From NCBI GenBank assembly GCA_003342895.1, contig PTFA01000035.1, positions 1,942,837 to 2,006,836 of the forward strand: a DNA stretch of 64,000 nt, read 5' to 3'. Numbering within the stretch: position 1 is the first letter of the stretch; each line of letters begins with the position of its first letter. This DNA comes from Casuarius casuarius (Eukaryota > Chordata > Aves > Casuariiformes > Casuariidae). Made by a program: the position numbers and the translations under genes. Positions 39,051-51,870 of the stretch are shown piece by piece. The notes under the pieces are model-generated. The model was not told the origin of the DNA, ran no database searches, and was given only the letters and a program-made list of their open reading frames with translations.

Positions 39051-42000
39051 AATGAGATAACACCACAGGTAATTGTTCTGTGTGCCCCTTTATGCACAAG
39101 CTGCAGTCTCTGAATTGGTGAACCAATTGATTCAGTAAGAGTTTGTAAGCCTACTTGAGTCCCAGCTTATGCACATAAACAAGCCTACATTGAGCCTCAT
39201 GTTCGCTATTAAGAGAATTCCAGTTTCTGAGTCAGCTACAAGAGAAATTGAATAAATTGGTGTATTGGACACCAAGAAACAAAGCTTACTAAAGTGCAGA
39301 TTCTAGGTTCATCTGTCTCCTTAAAAAAAATTCTCATTTTTGACTCTTAACAGCTGCTCCAGACTGAAATTGCAGGTTTGTGTCTACCAGAATGAATTTA
39401 GAGGCAGAGAAAGAAGCAGAATTCGGAGTTCTTTGACTTACCTTAACATGTAAAGTTATTTCCTTCCACTGAAAGGAAGATAAGGATGAAAGGAAAGTGC
39501 TTTTGTTAGCAGTTACTCTTAAAGTAAAAATCCTAAAATGTTCATTATTAATGAAAACCATCAAAAATCTGTCCTAGCTGCATTGCAGTGCATAATGTTA
39601 TTGCAAGTAAATGTTTCTCGTGGAAACAGGCAAGAGTTTTTGTTTTTCCGTAGGCTTTTTATTACTTTTGTTGGTTGCCAGCTCAGTTAGCTCACTCACC
39701 TGCTGCCTTACGAGCAGCTCAAAGCTGCTGAAGCTTGAAGACTGCGGGAATGACAAGCTCGTGGCGTCCCCCTATATCAGGTTCTAAATTAGCACCAAAA
39801 CTGATCACAAATATTTGTGCAAATTTTGTAAAATTATATCACAATACAGCAAAGAGCTCCCAGAGTGGTGCTTTATTTTATAGTACCTTCTGGAATGGAT
39901 GTCTTCCCCAGTCGTTAATTAATCTATCTGGAGGTTGGATTTTAATGGATGTCCCTCTGATAGCGTAATGTCTCAACAGGAGAACTCAAAAGTGTTAGCC
40001 TTAGGGGATGGTGGAAGTACCACAGGAGGAAATAAGAATTTAGCAAGAAAATGCACACATGGTGGAAATACCACCTGCACCATTAGTCTTACTCAGTCTG
40101 GAGCATTATCATTCATACTTGATATGTCTACAAGATCAATAACTGTAGTGCATAAAATCAGCCAATTTTGAGGCAGCAAGGGCCCCATCCTGGGGAAGAT
40201 GCTGCATATTTTTCTCTCCCTTTCGACACATTTAAATGCCAGGTAGAATTATCTCCTTTTTACAGGAGCATGTGCCACAAAACATACATACTAGGCCAAC
40301 TTTTGCTCATCTGCACCATTAAAAAACTGGAATAATTTCAGTAGGAGTACGTGAGAGTAACATATTGCCCAAAAGAGCAAGCACTCAGTTTGCAAGCACT
40401 CAGACAGCAAGGCTGCAGCTTTTCAGAAAGTGGTAATTACAAAAGGAAGAGTTTGATTTCAGCAGCAAATGTTTTGTGTGTCTCTGTGATATAATGAAAG
40501 AAACCCAAACAACCTATTTTGCTCCTTACTCATTAGGACAAATGAATGCCATTAAATTACAAGGAGGGAAACTCACACCTATGGAGGTGGGGGGGTCATG
40601 CTTTTTATTTGCTTTTCCATCTGATAACCTGCAGATCTTTTACTACTGTTGACTCATTGTCAGTATGGCTTTATTGAGGAGACGTAGCACTGTCACTATC
40701 CCACCTGAGTCCGTACCGCCTATAATCGTCACAGGATCTGACGATTCTGTAGCTGGTTGCTTGTGTTATGCCAGTGCCAACAAAAGGAGACCCAGGTCAC
40801 AGAGAAGAGGTAGAACTTTATGTACATCTTTGCCAAGTTTGACTATTTGGTACCTGTTTCTATGGTAACAAGAACAGATGAAGGAGCAACTGTCGGCTGT
40901 CAGCTGACTTGCTGAAACTCTGGCTGAAGTAACTGGCTTCAAGCTCCATCTGGACTGTTCAGATTGGGGTGTCCACCGGGTTGCTAAATTGGAAATGGTT
41001 TCATCTTGTGGGGAGGAGAAGCAGAGAACCTCATCAGGTTTAAACAAGAGTGAAATATTTTTCAGTAGCATCTCTTCAGATCTTGTGTTTATCAGGGCAA
41101 CCCAAGAATAAAATATTTTACTTACTAAAAGCACTATCACAATGACAGCCAAACCCTTCCTCCTCGTGTGACTGAATCCTCTTGGACTTTCTTTCACCTT
41201 TCATAACACTTAAAAAGCATAGAGATCAGTTGTTGCGGACATTAATGCAGATGCATCAAGTCAAATGCTTAGCTGAGTAAAAAGGACACCTAATAGATAT
41301 GGAATTAATAGACTTGGTCAAAGACTTTTTTTATTACCCACCGCTGACCATAGTACCAATCCCTGACTCTCTCTATTACCATAGCACAGAGCACTTCATT
41401 TGTAAAATTCAGCCTTCTGGCCTCAGGCCCTCTACTTCTCCTTTCTGTTCCCATGTTGTGCCTTAAAGCTCTGTTGCAAAAGAACTCCTTATCTTCTTGT
41501 AAACCTAGTCCTTTTACCCTGGCCAGGGAGCCTTCCCACCCAAGCTTCTCCTTTCCTCCTAAGCTCGACTCCAGAACCCCACAGCCACCAGTTGCTCACT
41601 GGCCTTTTCCCCCATGTTCCTGTTGCTGCTGGCACCTGTTGTGACTATTTCATTGGTGGCTCTAACTTGCGGAGCCCATTTCCCCTCCATTCTCACTCAT
41701 GCTTGGGGGGCAGGGAGGGGGGTAGGTTTGGATCTCAAATATGAGGACATGAGTTGTATTTACCAGTAATCCATCTAAACACAGCTCCTATAACAGAAAA
41801 GTAGGACATACAAAAAAGAGGTATTATAGCTCTAACATAGTCCATTTCTTTTTATAGCCTCTACCTGAAATTGTTTGTGTGAAAGGGAAAGTTCTTAAGA
41901 CTGGTGCCACAATGTGATATAAATGGGCTTAGTGTTATGAAGTGTAGTAGAACTATACTGACCTACTTTAAGGGAGCTGAGAATCTGATCAGAAGTTCAC

Positions 42001-45000
42001 AGGACATGCTATTCTGTTTGTTTGTGTTCTGCTTCTGAAAATGGTGAACATGAGTGTTTAGCTATTTTATGTACCAGCAAAAGAGTGCATAATACAAATT
42101 GATAGATGGGAAGCACTTTTTCTTCTTTCCCAATAATTCGTTCTTAGTTAGCATGCCCTTCAGATACATTTGCCAATGCCCAACTTTTTCCCCTTTCTCT
42201 TCTTATAACACCCTCCAAAAATTAAGTGTCTCTCAGAAAAAAATGGTAAAGTCTCTGTCTTAGGTAACTAGTACTTTTTTATTATACATGACACAATAAG
42301 TGACCATAAAATAAAATAATAAGACATCAGGCTTCTCTTATATTCCCTTCAAAATAATATTTTGGTCTGGTGTAATTTTACAGGCATACAGCCTTTGGAA
42401 AGCTCAGTAGAGATCTTCAGCAAGGATTCAGAAACCAATCATGACCTGAAGTGGCATGCTGCTCATCTGAATAAAATACCTGCCAAAGTACATTAGGACT
42501 GAAGTACTCCTGAGCTGCTAGGTGCCAGTGTTCAGCTCTAGCAGAGTCTGTATTAAGTGTTTTTGAGATCATAGGAACTAAGCTATAGGAACACATCCGT
42601 GCCTTTATAGCCTACATCTCCCTTTTACCAGTCCTGCAGTCAAATTTTAAAAATATACTAGGAACACTACCTCAGATCATACTTTTAATATCAGCAATTA
42701 TAAAAATCAATTTAGCTGTATGTGTTAATAAAAAAACAATGTATTTTCAAACTCTAATAGGCAATTCCCCTTGTGTAGGTTTTGTTCTTCTTTAAGGTTG
42801 GATCATGCAAGTAGACTGTTTCTAATCAGGGTGAGCTTTCAGTTCTCTTCTCCAGAGAACTCCCAGTCTAGCAAGAAACTGAGTAGCTGCAGTAGGCAAG
42901 TGTTCTCAGCACCCTCAGAGAGGATCAGGCTCTAAATGTGGCTATATATGAGTCTCAGACATTATAAAAAATTATTCATACAGCCGTATTTCAAATCTTA
43001 CCTGTATTGGGCTTGTTTTTCTTTTTTTTAATTGCTAAACCAATTTCATGGTATTTTGAAGAAAAACCAATACCACGTTTTAAACAGGATTGTTTTGACA
43101 ATGAGAGTCAGCAACATCCTTCTAGAGGAAGGTTGAGAACTATCTTGCCTACTGACTCAAGCCACCTAAGTAATTTCTGAAAGTTGAAGCCTGACCTCAG
43201 TGACAGCCAGGAAGGGAAGTATCCAGGGGTGATCAGTAAAGTGCCTCAGGAAATGAGGCAGAGCTAAAAGCCTTGCCATATGAAGAGGCTGTCCTGTCTA
43301 TCATACTTTTTATGAGGAATATGGTGATAAGTTTCTTAACATGTGCTACAGGCAAATACATGGTCTCTAAAATGCCAGTGGAGAAACAGAAGATACCCAC
43401 TTTTTCCAGACACACTGCTAAAAGTCACGCTTCAGTGACATCCTAAGGCATAGGTTCCACTGTAAGGCAAGAAGAGTGGCAAACTCCACAAACTGCATGC
43501 TTTCTATTGACTTTGCTAGATATTAGCCTGGTGGTAGCTCAATCTCTAGGGATACCTGCTGATGCACTGGGCTGTAAGCAGGCCTAGTCATTCTCAGATT
43601 TGCTGCATCGACACGGTACGAACCAAAACCGTACTGAGGATACATCAAGTGTTTGCAAACTTTCCGTCCTGAGAGTGCTCCAGCCTGTGCCTGAGAGGAT
43701 ATATGCTTGCTTAGGGCTGTAAAGTAGCCAGGTAAAAAGAAGGGCCCATTTTCTGGCCCACTTGGCCACCTTCAGTCAGAGCAATGGGATGGGTCCCATG
43801 AAATTTCAGTCAGATGCTGTCCTTCCAAGCAATAGCAGGAGAGCAGGGTATGTGAGCTGAATATGCATGTGAAGGTATGAGATTGCTTATGGGGAGATTT
43901 TCAAAGGAGTCTAGTGATTTTGAAGCCTCAGCATTTAAAGAAATTTACCTCCTAGATCCCTTAATGCTTCTTGGTAACAGAAGCTGGTAGTCATCCATCA
44001 GAGTTCAGCACTAAGCACTTCCACTTGCAGAAGTTCAGTTATGGACACCAAAACCTAGAATTACACACCCTGTGGTATGAAGATTAGAAGTACAGTTCAG
44101 TCTGTATACCTTGGAAATTGATGATGATTTACCCCTTTGATCTCCTTTTGCCTCTCAGCAACTGTAATCCTGGATAGGCAGAACTTCAGTGGAGAAACAT
44201 AGATGCAGTATCTGACCTGAAAATATCAACATAAATAAAGAACAAAAAAAGGCATCAGTGGCTTTCTCCATTTTACCTGTTTTCCTTTGACAAGTCAGCA
44301 TTTGATCCTCTTTAAACAGGAAGCCCTGCTGTGATGGAGTTGTAGCTCTGTTTGCACTGGTGGCTGTTCCCTGCTGTTTAAATGTCAATTGTTTTGGATT
44401 TGCAAAGACATAGAGCTATAAAACAGTCCCAGAAAGACTGTCATTCATAGATCTCAAGGAGAAAATCTGGGTGGGGAGAAGAGCAAGGGAAAGTAAAGGA
44501 GAGGTATTTCAAAGCCACTATAATACAGTCAGCACCACATGTAAAAGTCTGTATATTTGGTTCACTTGGAACCTACCCATTCAGTGGTAGGACCCACACG
44601 CGATGACTGCCTGTATGCACCAGAAGGGACAAGCAGTGTTCTGTATAACGGGACAAAACAGACAAGCAAACGCTGTCGTGAGTCAAACCTCAGGATCTTT
44701 CAAGACGCACTGCTGTCAGGAAGACTCACTGGCCTGGACTGCCTCATTCTGCCTCCTTGTTCCATCAAACAGCTCCTTCTGCTGCTTTATAGGTTCTGAA
44801 TTATCATTTTTTGCATAGATACTGATTTTAAGTAGTTGTTAGTTTGGAGTTTTTTATGTATAAATCAAGGTAAGTATAATGCAGCCAAAATGTCAGACTA
44901 GTATCCTGTAATAGTACCAAGCTGGTACACCATACATCCCATATATACAGTCTCGTAGAAATACAGAAGATTTCTGGCAGCAGTCATATTTTATCTCAGG

Positions 45001-45261
45001 GAAGTAGTAAACCAAGCAATAAAAATGAAGGATTCGATTTTCTTTATGGATTTGAACAGCTATACCTTACTATAAGAAAATCAGAGAAGCCAGAAATGAG
45101 CTGTATCATGTGTATATGACACAGAGATTATGAAGTATGTTAAGAGTTTGTCAGGAACATCAAAGGTAATGAACACAAAGTAAGGTTAGAAGAAGTTACT
45201 GCCTGATCTTACAGCCAGAAGAAGTGATTTTGAGAGATATTAGATAGATATGGCTTGATAG
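39051..45261. other. Intergenic or unannotated; no gene recognised
   Basis: No gene is supported. It contains the X-box-like site at 40856 and a 143-codon minus-strand frame at 40766-41197. That frame begins with basic residues and a hydrophobic segment (GLAVIVIVLLVSKIF, about residues 15-29), but nothing else links it to a family. Frames this long occur elsewhere in the window by chance. Confidence 0.5.
40856..40869. promoter_or_regulatory. RFX-type X-box-like site
   Basis: GTTTCTATGGTAAC matches the two-half-site X-box consensus GTTRCCATGGYAAC at 12 of 14 positions. RFX transcription factors bind such sites, often near ciliary or immune gene promoters. The surrounding 200 bases keep a few CpGs (near 40682, 40713, 40718, 40728), but no promoter or transcript is evident. 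Confidence 0.4.
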
Positions 45262-45337
45262 ATATAGCTTGAGCAAGGGGTTGGACCAGATGACCTCCAG
45301 AGGTCCCTTCCGACCCCAGCTATTCTGTGATTCTGTT
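45262..45337 (+). mobile_element. Short CR1 3' end
   Basis: The string 'ggttggaccagatgacctc', then 'cagaggtcccttccgacccc', then 'tattctgtgattctg' is the characteristic 3' terminus of avian CR1, including the short terminal ATTCTGTG-type repeat. Only about 70 bases remain, a typical severe 5' truncation. It is the least diverged CR1 piece in the window. Confidence 0.9.
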
Positions 45338-45715
45338 ATCAAGAATACGTCGAGACACTGTTGGGGTTTCCAACTAACTAAGAAGTCAGAAAGCCAAGTT
45401 CTTGTGATGTTTAAAATCAGCATTCATAGCATAATCTGAACAAGTACTAAAAGGGAAAGGTTGATGAATGCAATTGATAAAACTGCAAACATTTTTTAGC
45501 ATGTATTTCAAGCTTAGGCTTTTGAATAGCAATTAGAGAGGGCATTATTTTTCATTTCAGTTTATGTCCTCGTAATCAATTATACACAAAGCTTGGATAG
45601 CAGCCCTTTTTTTCCTTCTTCGTGTTGCCCTGTCCCTCTGTTGTGTATAACAATTATCTCTAATCTTACACAGTACTTAGACTTCAGGCCCTTCAGGGCT
45701 GAGACCTCACCTCAT

Positions 45716-45865
45716 TTTATATAAATATATATATACAGGTATATGTATATATACACATATATTTATTTTATATTATATATAGAACTGTGAATATTTTTAC
45801 ATATATGTATGTTAAAATATATACAGTTTTACGTGTGTGTGTGTTTGTGTAAAAATATATGTAGT
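45716..45865. repeat. AT-rich low-complexity block with (GT)n
   Basis: Alternating TATATA stretches mixed with TATGTA and TTTATT are followed by a short GT run at about 45833-45844 and further TATATG. Confidence 0.9.
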
Positions 45866-46828
45866 TCCTACCTGCTCTAGTAGCTCAGCAAGGTAAATAA
45901 GCAACGAGAGTAATAGTGAGTCAGGCTGGCCATATAGGGAGCAGGTCAGAAATACTTTGGATTTTCATATTTCTGCTTTCAGAGAGCTACAGGGTCCTGT
46001 ATTAGCTCCGCTATATGTTCACAGCAGCTCCATCTGTACTGTCAAGTCAGGTTGGGGCTTGACTATAGTACTCAGGAGCAATGTATCATATCATGCTTGC
46101 TGCCAACACTTTTGCTTACCCTTTGTAGAAGAATGGAGAATTTCCTTCACACGAGGAAGTTCAGACGCGGAAGCTATAGCTCAGTAAAACTGGGCGATGC
46201 ACTGTTCTGGCTGAATGGTCAGATACAGCGTCGACTGGCAGTCTCTCTCCTGCACAGTATGTTGCATTTAGCCTTAGCTCTCCTCTACACCTCATGTGAT
46301 GTCCCTGTGGCCCTCAGACATCCTTATTATTTTCTGTATTTTTTTTTGCTTCAGAGACTCTGGAATCATGTGGGAGCTGTGTTGCAGCCCATCAGAGAGG
46401 GGGTTTTTAGCATGAGCCTGTGGGTGTGTGCTGTATGCCCTGAGATGTGGCACTGAGGGTATGTTTGAGGGTGCAACAATAGTACAATATTGGAGGACAG
46501 TGAGAGAACCCCATCAGTCTTGTCCCTATTATCTATTGGGAACAGTCTGCTGCGCACATCTGGAGAGTGCTAGTTAGCACAGTCCGAAACAGTGCCAGGG
46601 AGCATGCTAATTAAGTGGTGTGGACTATCAGCAGTATACTGCTCCGATTCACTTTCTCTTCTTGTTTTATTTAGCAAAACAATTGTCATCGGAGGGACTC
46701 CCAGCCTATTCCTACAGATAGTGTGGAAGCCTTTGGATTCAGCCATCTGGCGTAGCTAGCTGAGTCCACACAGATACTGCCACTGGCAGTAAACATGGCC
46801 CGTATGACACCCAGCAGTCCGTTTTTTT

Positions 46829-46910
46829 TGTCTGTGCCCTAATTTTCCTATCTCCAGTACAGGGATAGAAATGCTCCTTTTCCTTTGCTAAGGGTCTTGA
46901 TATCTTTGGA
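46829..46910 (+). mobile_element. MIR-like SINE fragment
   Basis: The order 'tctgtgccctaattttccta', 'tctccagtacagggatagaa' and 'cctttgctaagggtcttgat' parallels the conserved 3' part of MIR-type SINEs ('tgcctcagttttcccatctgtaaaatggggat' followed by a 'cctttgtaaagNgcttNgagat' type tail). It is old and diverged. Confidence 0.6.
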
Positions 46911-49900
46911 AGAAAAAGCACTGTGTAAGTTTAAGAATGGTTAGAGCTGCTTCCTGATGGTGGTAGGAAAGAGGGCATCCCCAGAGTACCCTAGTTAGGA
47001 TTTCTGGGCAAAACATTTCAGTTCTGAGATACTGTCAAATCTTAGAGAAACAAGGATTCACTGGGGCCAGAGATGAGACAGATGGAAAAACTGTGAAGCA
47101 CTGGGGAGAAATACAGTCCACATAGTAAAAATCAATACTGATCTAGTGATTTCTCCCAGGATCTTCATTGTTTTCCACAGTATTATTCCAATAATTAAAG
47201 TGGAAGTTTCACCAAACACTTTTGTTTCCATGAACAGCGCATTTAATAAGGTTAGTAAGGTTTTCTTACAGGAAGAGACTGCTGTGTTTAGTAAGTTAAT
47301 CTAGTGGAGTTAAGCTTTTTGCTGAGCTTTATCTGAAAAAAAAATCCTAAGAAAATTGATAAAGCCAAATTTATATTTTGATTAAAAAAATACGCAGTCT
47401 TCAGCTCTCATTATAAAGCATCCCTGTAATCTTAGGTATGAAATCTTACTATTCATTTGTTTGATTGCCTCTTATAAGTAATGATGTAATTATCTCAAAG
47501 TGTGATATTCATGTTAACACTTTATTTTTATAACCCTATTTTATGGTCTAATTTCCAAATAATCAGCTAGCAGTTACATTGTTTTAAGCCTCAATAATGC
47601 ATGCAAACACAAGAAATTCCTGTGTGGTTCTACACAAGCAGAGGTAGGTCTCTATGCTCAGGAAATGCTCCTCCAGTTTTTCTTAGTCCTTCACAGTTTC
47701 AAATGAACCCCCATCGAGTGTCAGGAAATCATTAGCTCCTCTGCCAGAGAGAAAGAAGATTAGATTACAAAGTGTAAAATTTGTAATACTATATATTTTT
47801 TTGCATCATTGGATTTTTATGCAAAAACAAGGAATTCATCTTTCTGACAAACAGATGTGTCCAGAGGGTCTGCAGAAACCTGGCAGGACATTCTGTTGAC
47901 TGTGAGAGCAGATAAACTCAATAATTAATGACAAAGATTTCATCTCCCATAAGAGAAATCCGAGTATGGAATACTGCATTTTGAATCAGAGGCAACTTTT
48001 CTGGGGAAGGACGTTTATGCTGCCCAGTCCTACTAGCACTGCCAAAAGCAGCATATGCTTCATGCTGTGGTGACAGAAAAGACGTTTTGCTGCTGCACAG
48101 ACCCACACCACCATGGCTGCATCCAGCTCTGTCTTAAGGTATTTGTATTTTGGCATAACCATCTGTCAGACAGTGTTTTTGTGAGTACATTATTGCTTCT
48201 TATGTGTAAAATATTCTTCCCTGTGGATCTCCCAGTCAGTTCGTTTCTGTTATAAGAAGGACTGCTGAAGAAGGCATGGAAAAGGCATGCGCTGCTAAAG
48301 CAGCAGGGTTTACCAGCATTCACATCACATATTTGGAAGTGGCCACTGGCTTTTGGTGCCTCTGGGTGTGTCAGTACTAGAGACTGTTGGGAGGAACCTG
48401 AGCTAGCTTTAAACTAGCACTAACACATGCACAATGAATCAGCCCGAAGGGAGCTCTGCCACAGCTACAGTATTACTAGCCAAGACTAACGAATGTAAAG
48501 CTACCTTAGTTCTCCCTATGCTATTACACGATTTTCAGTGTAGCTATGCACTCAGTACAATGGTATCTGTGGACACAATGTCAATTGTCTTTGAGCTTGG
48601 GAAACTGAATTATGTTGAATTACATTGGCAGTAGACATGTGACATCTGTGCGCTTACGCTTTGTGGAGTCACCAACACGAGTATGGCTGGGAAGAAATAC
48701 TGCCAAATGCAGTGTGCAGCAGTGATTTAAAGCAAGGAGAAATGAATTCACATTTCTCCAAGCCTAGCTGCTGGAGCAGTCCTCACAACCCCTTGGGGAA
48801 GGGTGTATCCTCTTTAACTTGTACTTTCAGGTTCAATTCAGTGAGTAATGCTCACTGTGGCCTTCCTCCACTAAGATATGCTTGTTCTGATCCAGTGTGA
48901 AATGTAGGGACTCTAGCTGTTTCACCAGCTCCCTTATCTTAAATAAATGAAAAAGTCACAGTGCTAGCAACATACTTTGATTGAGTACAAAGAGCTGTAA
49001 ATTGTGAGGATGGCCGTAAATGGGAGAATTGCCCCAGACCTCTTCTTTTTTCTGTGTCACTTGAAGGGCTAGAAAGAGTTTGGCCCCATATATTTTTAAC
49101 CATAGTTTCTACTGTTGAAAAGATCATGTATACATGAAATTGAAGGGTTCCTTGATCATTGTATGTATGAGAGTTGCTCAATATGCAAATAAAAGTCTGT
49201 TTCATATAAACCCAGTTCTGCAAATCCAGCTCCCAGTCTGAGAGGCAAACCGTGGTCTGTTTCTTTCACGCAGTATCAGCAAAAAGAATTATAATGATTT
49301 TTTCAAACCGAATTGTGCCTCCATTATCAGATAGGTTATTCCACAGTCTTTAAGTTCTGTAGCTTGATGCACTCTTCCTTGCAAAAGAGCTCAGTGAAGT
49401 CTGAGAGGGGAGAGGTTATAGCCCAAACACCAATTTTTTAATATATTCCCATCTGAAATGAGCTTTGAGGAATACGTATGCTTCATTCATCCCATGTACT
49501 GATTGGAATTAATAATACATCCATTGCTTCTGATACATTATCAGGAGAGAGCTGTTTACATATATTGCATTTAGGTGAAAGGAATGATTCAGAGAGTATA
49601 CAGACACAGGCTCACTTGCTTGAGAACATGACCTGAACTTCAAGGCTCAAATTATCAGAGGAATTTCTCCTCTAAGTTCCTCAGTTTCCCTAGACAACAC
49701 TGTCCTTTGTGCATACAATTGATCTGTGTCTTCATTTGCCCTAGTTTCATTTTAACATGCTTCTCTCACTGCCCAGACTTAGGGAAAAAGGAAAGGTCCT
49801 TTAATCAGTTAAGTCCTCAACAGACCTGTTCTTGCTCCCTCTTTCTTGCTTCTTGAAGTGGCTGTTTATTCTCCAACTTCCATATGTCCCAGAGGTGCAG

Positions 49901-50752
49901 TTTTAACAGCTGCACATTACCTCACTACCCTCATATTTTCTCTTTGAAAAACATTCAATTTAATATTTTTACAACATGAAGATGAGAAATGAAAATTGCT
50001 ATTGACTGAATAAACAATAATTTACAGTGCAGCATTAAAAATATGGCCTTTGTCTTCAACAACACTGACCCTGCATGGCTTTACATACATCTCCTAGCTT
50101 CTTAGGGCGAAGAACTTGTAATTTGGCACAAAATAGCTCTCTTATTGTGAAGTGGCGTTTATAATGATGGCACCAGGTAAATAACTCAGGGATTCAAAGA
50201 CAAAATTCACCCCTTAACGTCATCGTTTGGGTTAATACAAGAGAAGTCCCTGACGTAGTTTAGAAACTATGAAGCAAGATAATGGATTATACTAATTGAG
50301 TGGTTCTTTGGGGGTCTGATAGATATGACGCAGATAATAGTTTTCATTCAGTTATTACTCTTAGTATAATTTAACTTACCACTATTTTGGCAATGTATTT
50401 CCATTACGCATTTTGTATGAGACACGATTGTACCAGCTACAGGGCAATGGACAATGATTTCCAACAAACTTAGCCCTACCAAACAGTTTTTGCACAGTTC
50501 TGCAGCACAATTTATATATAAATATGTAAGTATATAAATCTATTTGTTGTGCATGCCTAACCTGCTCTATTTTAATTGCTTGTACTCTCAAATGTAATTT
50601 TTCTCATATTCACATTGATGTACTTTCTGCTCAGTCCTGTTTTGGCTACACTATGTGGAGATCACAGTTCTCAGTAAAGAGTCTTTACTCATAATGCTAG
50701 CTGAGAGGGTTCAGCACTGTCCTCAAAAACCTAGCTCCGCTGGCCTCCCCTA

Positions 50753-50795
50753 AGACCCTGGGCAAACTCACTCAGCACTGCATCTGTATCTCCCC
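50753..50795 (+). mobile_element. Possible MIR-like SINE fragment
   Basis: 'gaccctgggcaaactcactc' followed by 'catctgtatctcccc' resembles the MIR core 'gaccttgggcaagtcactt...cctcagtttcccc'. The match is short, so it is only suggestive. Confidence 0.4.
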
Positions 50796-51524
50796 TCGTA
50801 GTCTAATGGCTGCAGCTTTGAACAGGCTGCGTGACTGTTAGCACCAGAGCAGACACAGCGTGGAGCTGTGTGCGCAGTGCAGTGCGCAAGTTGTTATGCC
50901 TTCCTCTGAGGCAACTTGTAAAAGCTTTAGCAGAATACATGAGTGCAGCTCTTCTGCCTCCAGGCTAGGGCTGGCCTGTGCCCACCCAGAGCCAGGGGAA
51001 AATACTAGTGCATCTGTATGCATCTAACTGTGTACTGTTCAGTACTCCTGCTCTGCTGCTGCCTAAGCCTGGAGACACTCAGATTTCTGCCAGTAAAATT
51101 CACCAGGCATCAGAACGTGTTCTTCCAGGCAGGCCCAGAACTAACTACACGCTGAGCAGCTGAGATCCTAGATTACATCTGATGGGATTTGTATGGTAGA
51201 TAGGTCTCCCTTGTATGAGCCAGACCCAGATGTACTGTTAGAGTCCAGAGTAAGATCCATCCAGAGATCAGCACGATGCTGCTTCCCTTGCTTTCCCCCT
51301 GCCTGCAACTCAGTATCTTAATAGTCGAAGTACTCATGTACTCATGGCAGGGGGAAGGGAAGGGCAACTTAAATTCTGTCTATCTATGTTTTGATATCCT
51401 TGAGCTGGAATCCAAGTGCCAGGCAAATGTCATAACTACATACTAATACAAAATTATGGTACTAAATGCTGAATTATTTGTTGACTGAAACGTTGACTAG
51501 AACAGCTTTAAGAAGTACGTTGCT

Positions 51525-51870
51525 ACCTCAGGAGATGCTGCAGTATGGTGGCTTCATTCGCCTGAGAATTGAGGCATGTTGGTTCAAATTCTTCGTCTGA
51601 ATCAGGGATGACACTGCATCTTGGGTCTCCCCCACTTACTTGCATATTCTTAAATGAGAATTACTGCTGCTGTTCTTTGACTTTTTATAAAACTTGTATC
51701 GATTCAATGCGAAAAGAATGACTTGTTAATCAATTGTTAATTAAATGTGAGAATGTGGAGACCTGGATTCTGATTCCTACTTCAGACAAAGCAGAACCAC
51801 CTCCGTAGCTGGAACTGAAGGAATCCTCTGCAGACACTTCAGTCCAGTGGTTAGAGCCTGCTTATAGGTT
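51525..51870. mobile_element. Ancient interspersed-repeat remnants (tRNA-SINE or palindromic type)
   Basis: Two pieces resemble an old sauropsid repeat with self-complementary ends. One, at about 51580-51640, has 'ggttcaaattcttc...ctgaatcaggg...cttgggtctcccccac'. The other, at about 51755-51865, has 'gtggagacctggattctgat' and then 'ccagtggttagagcctgc'. The 'ggttcaaattc' part looks like a tRNA B-box, but no cloverleaf can be drawn, so this is not a tRNA gene. A related piece with 'caggtgcctaagcccct' follows near 52048. Confidence 0.35.

Noticed and set aside
40766..41197. 143-codon minus-strand frame with a possible membrane segment
   Set aside because: The basic-plus-hydrophobic start is suggestive, but other chance frames in the window are equally long and no family, splice site or conservation can be shown.
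51580..51620. tRNA-like B-box 'ggttcaaattc' at about 51587
   Set aside because: No matching A-box, anticodon stem or acceptor stem could be drawn. It fits an old SINE or palindromic repeat better.
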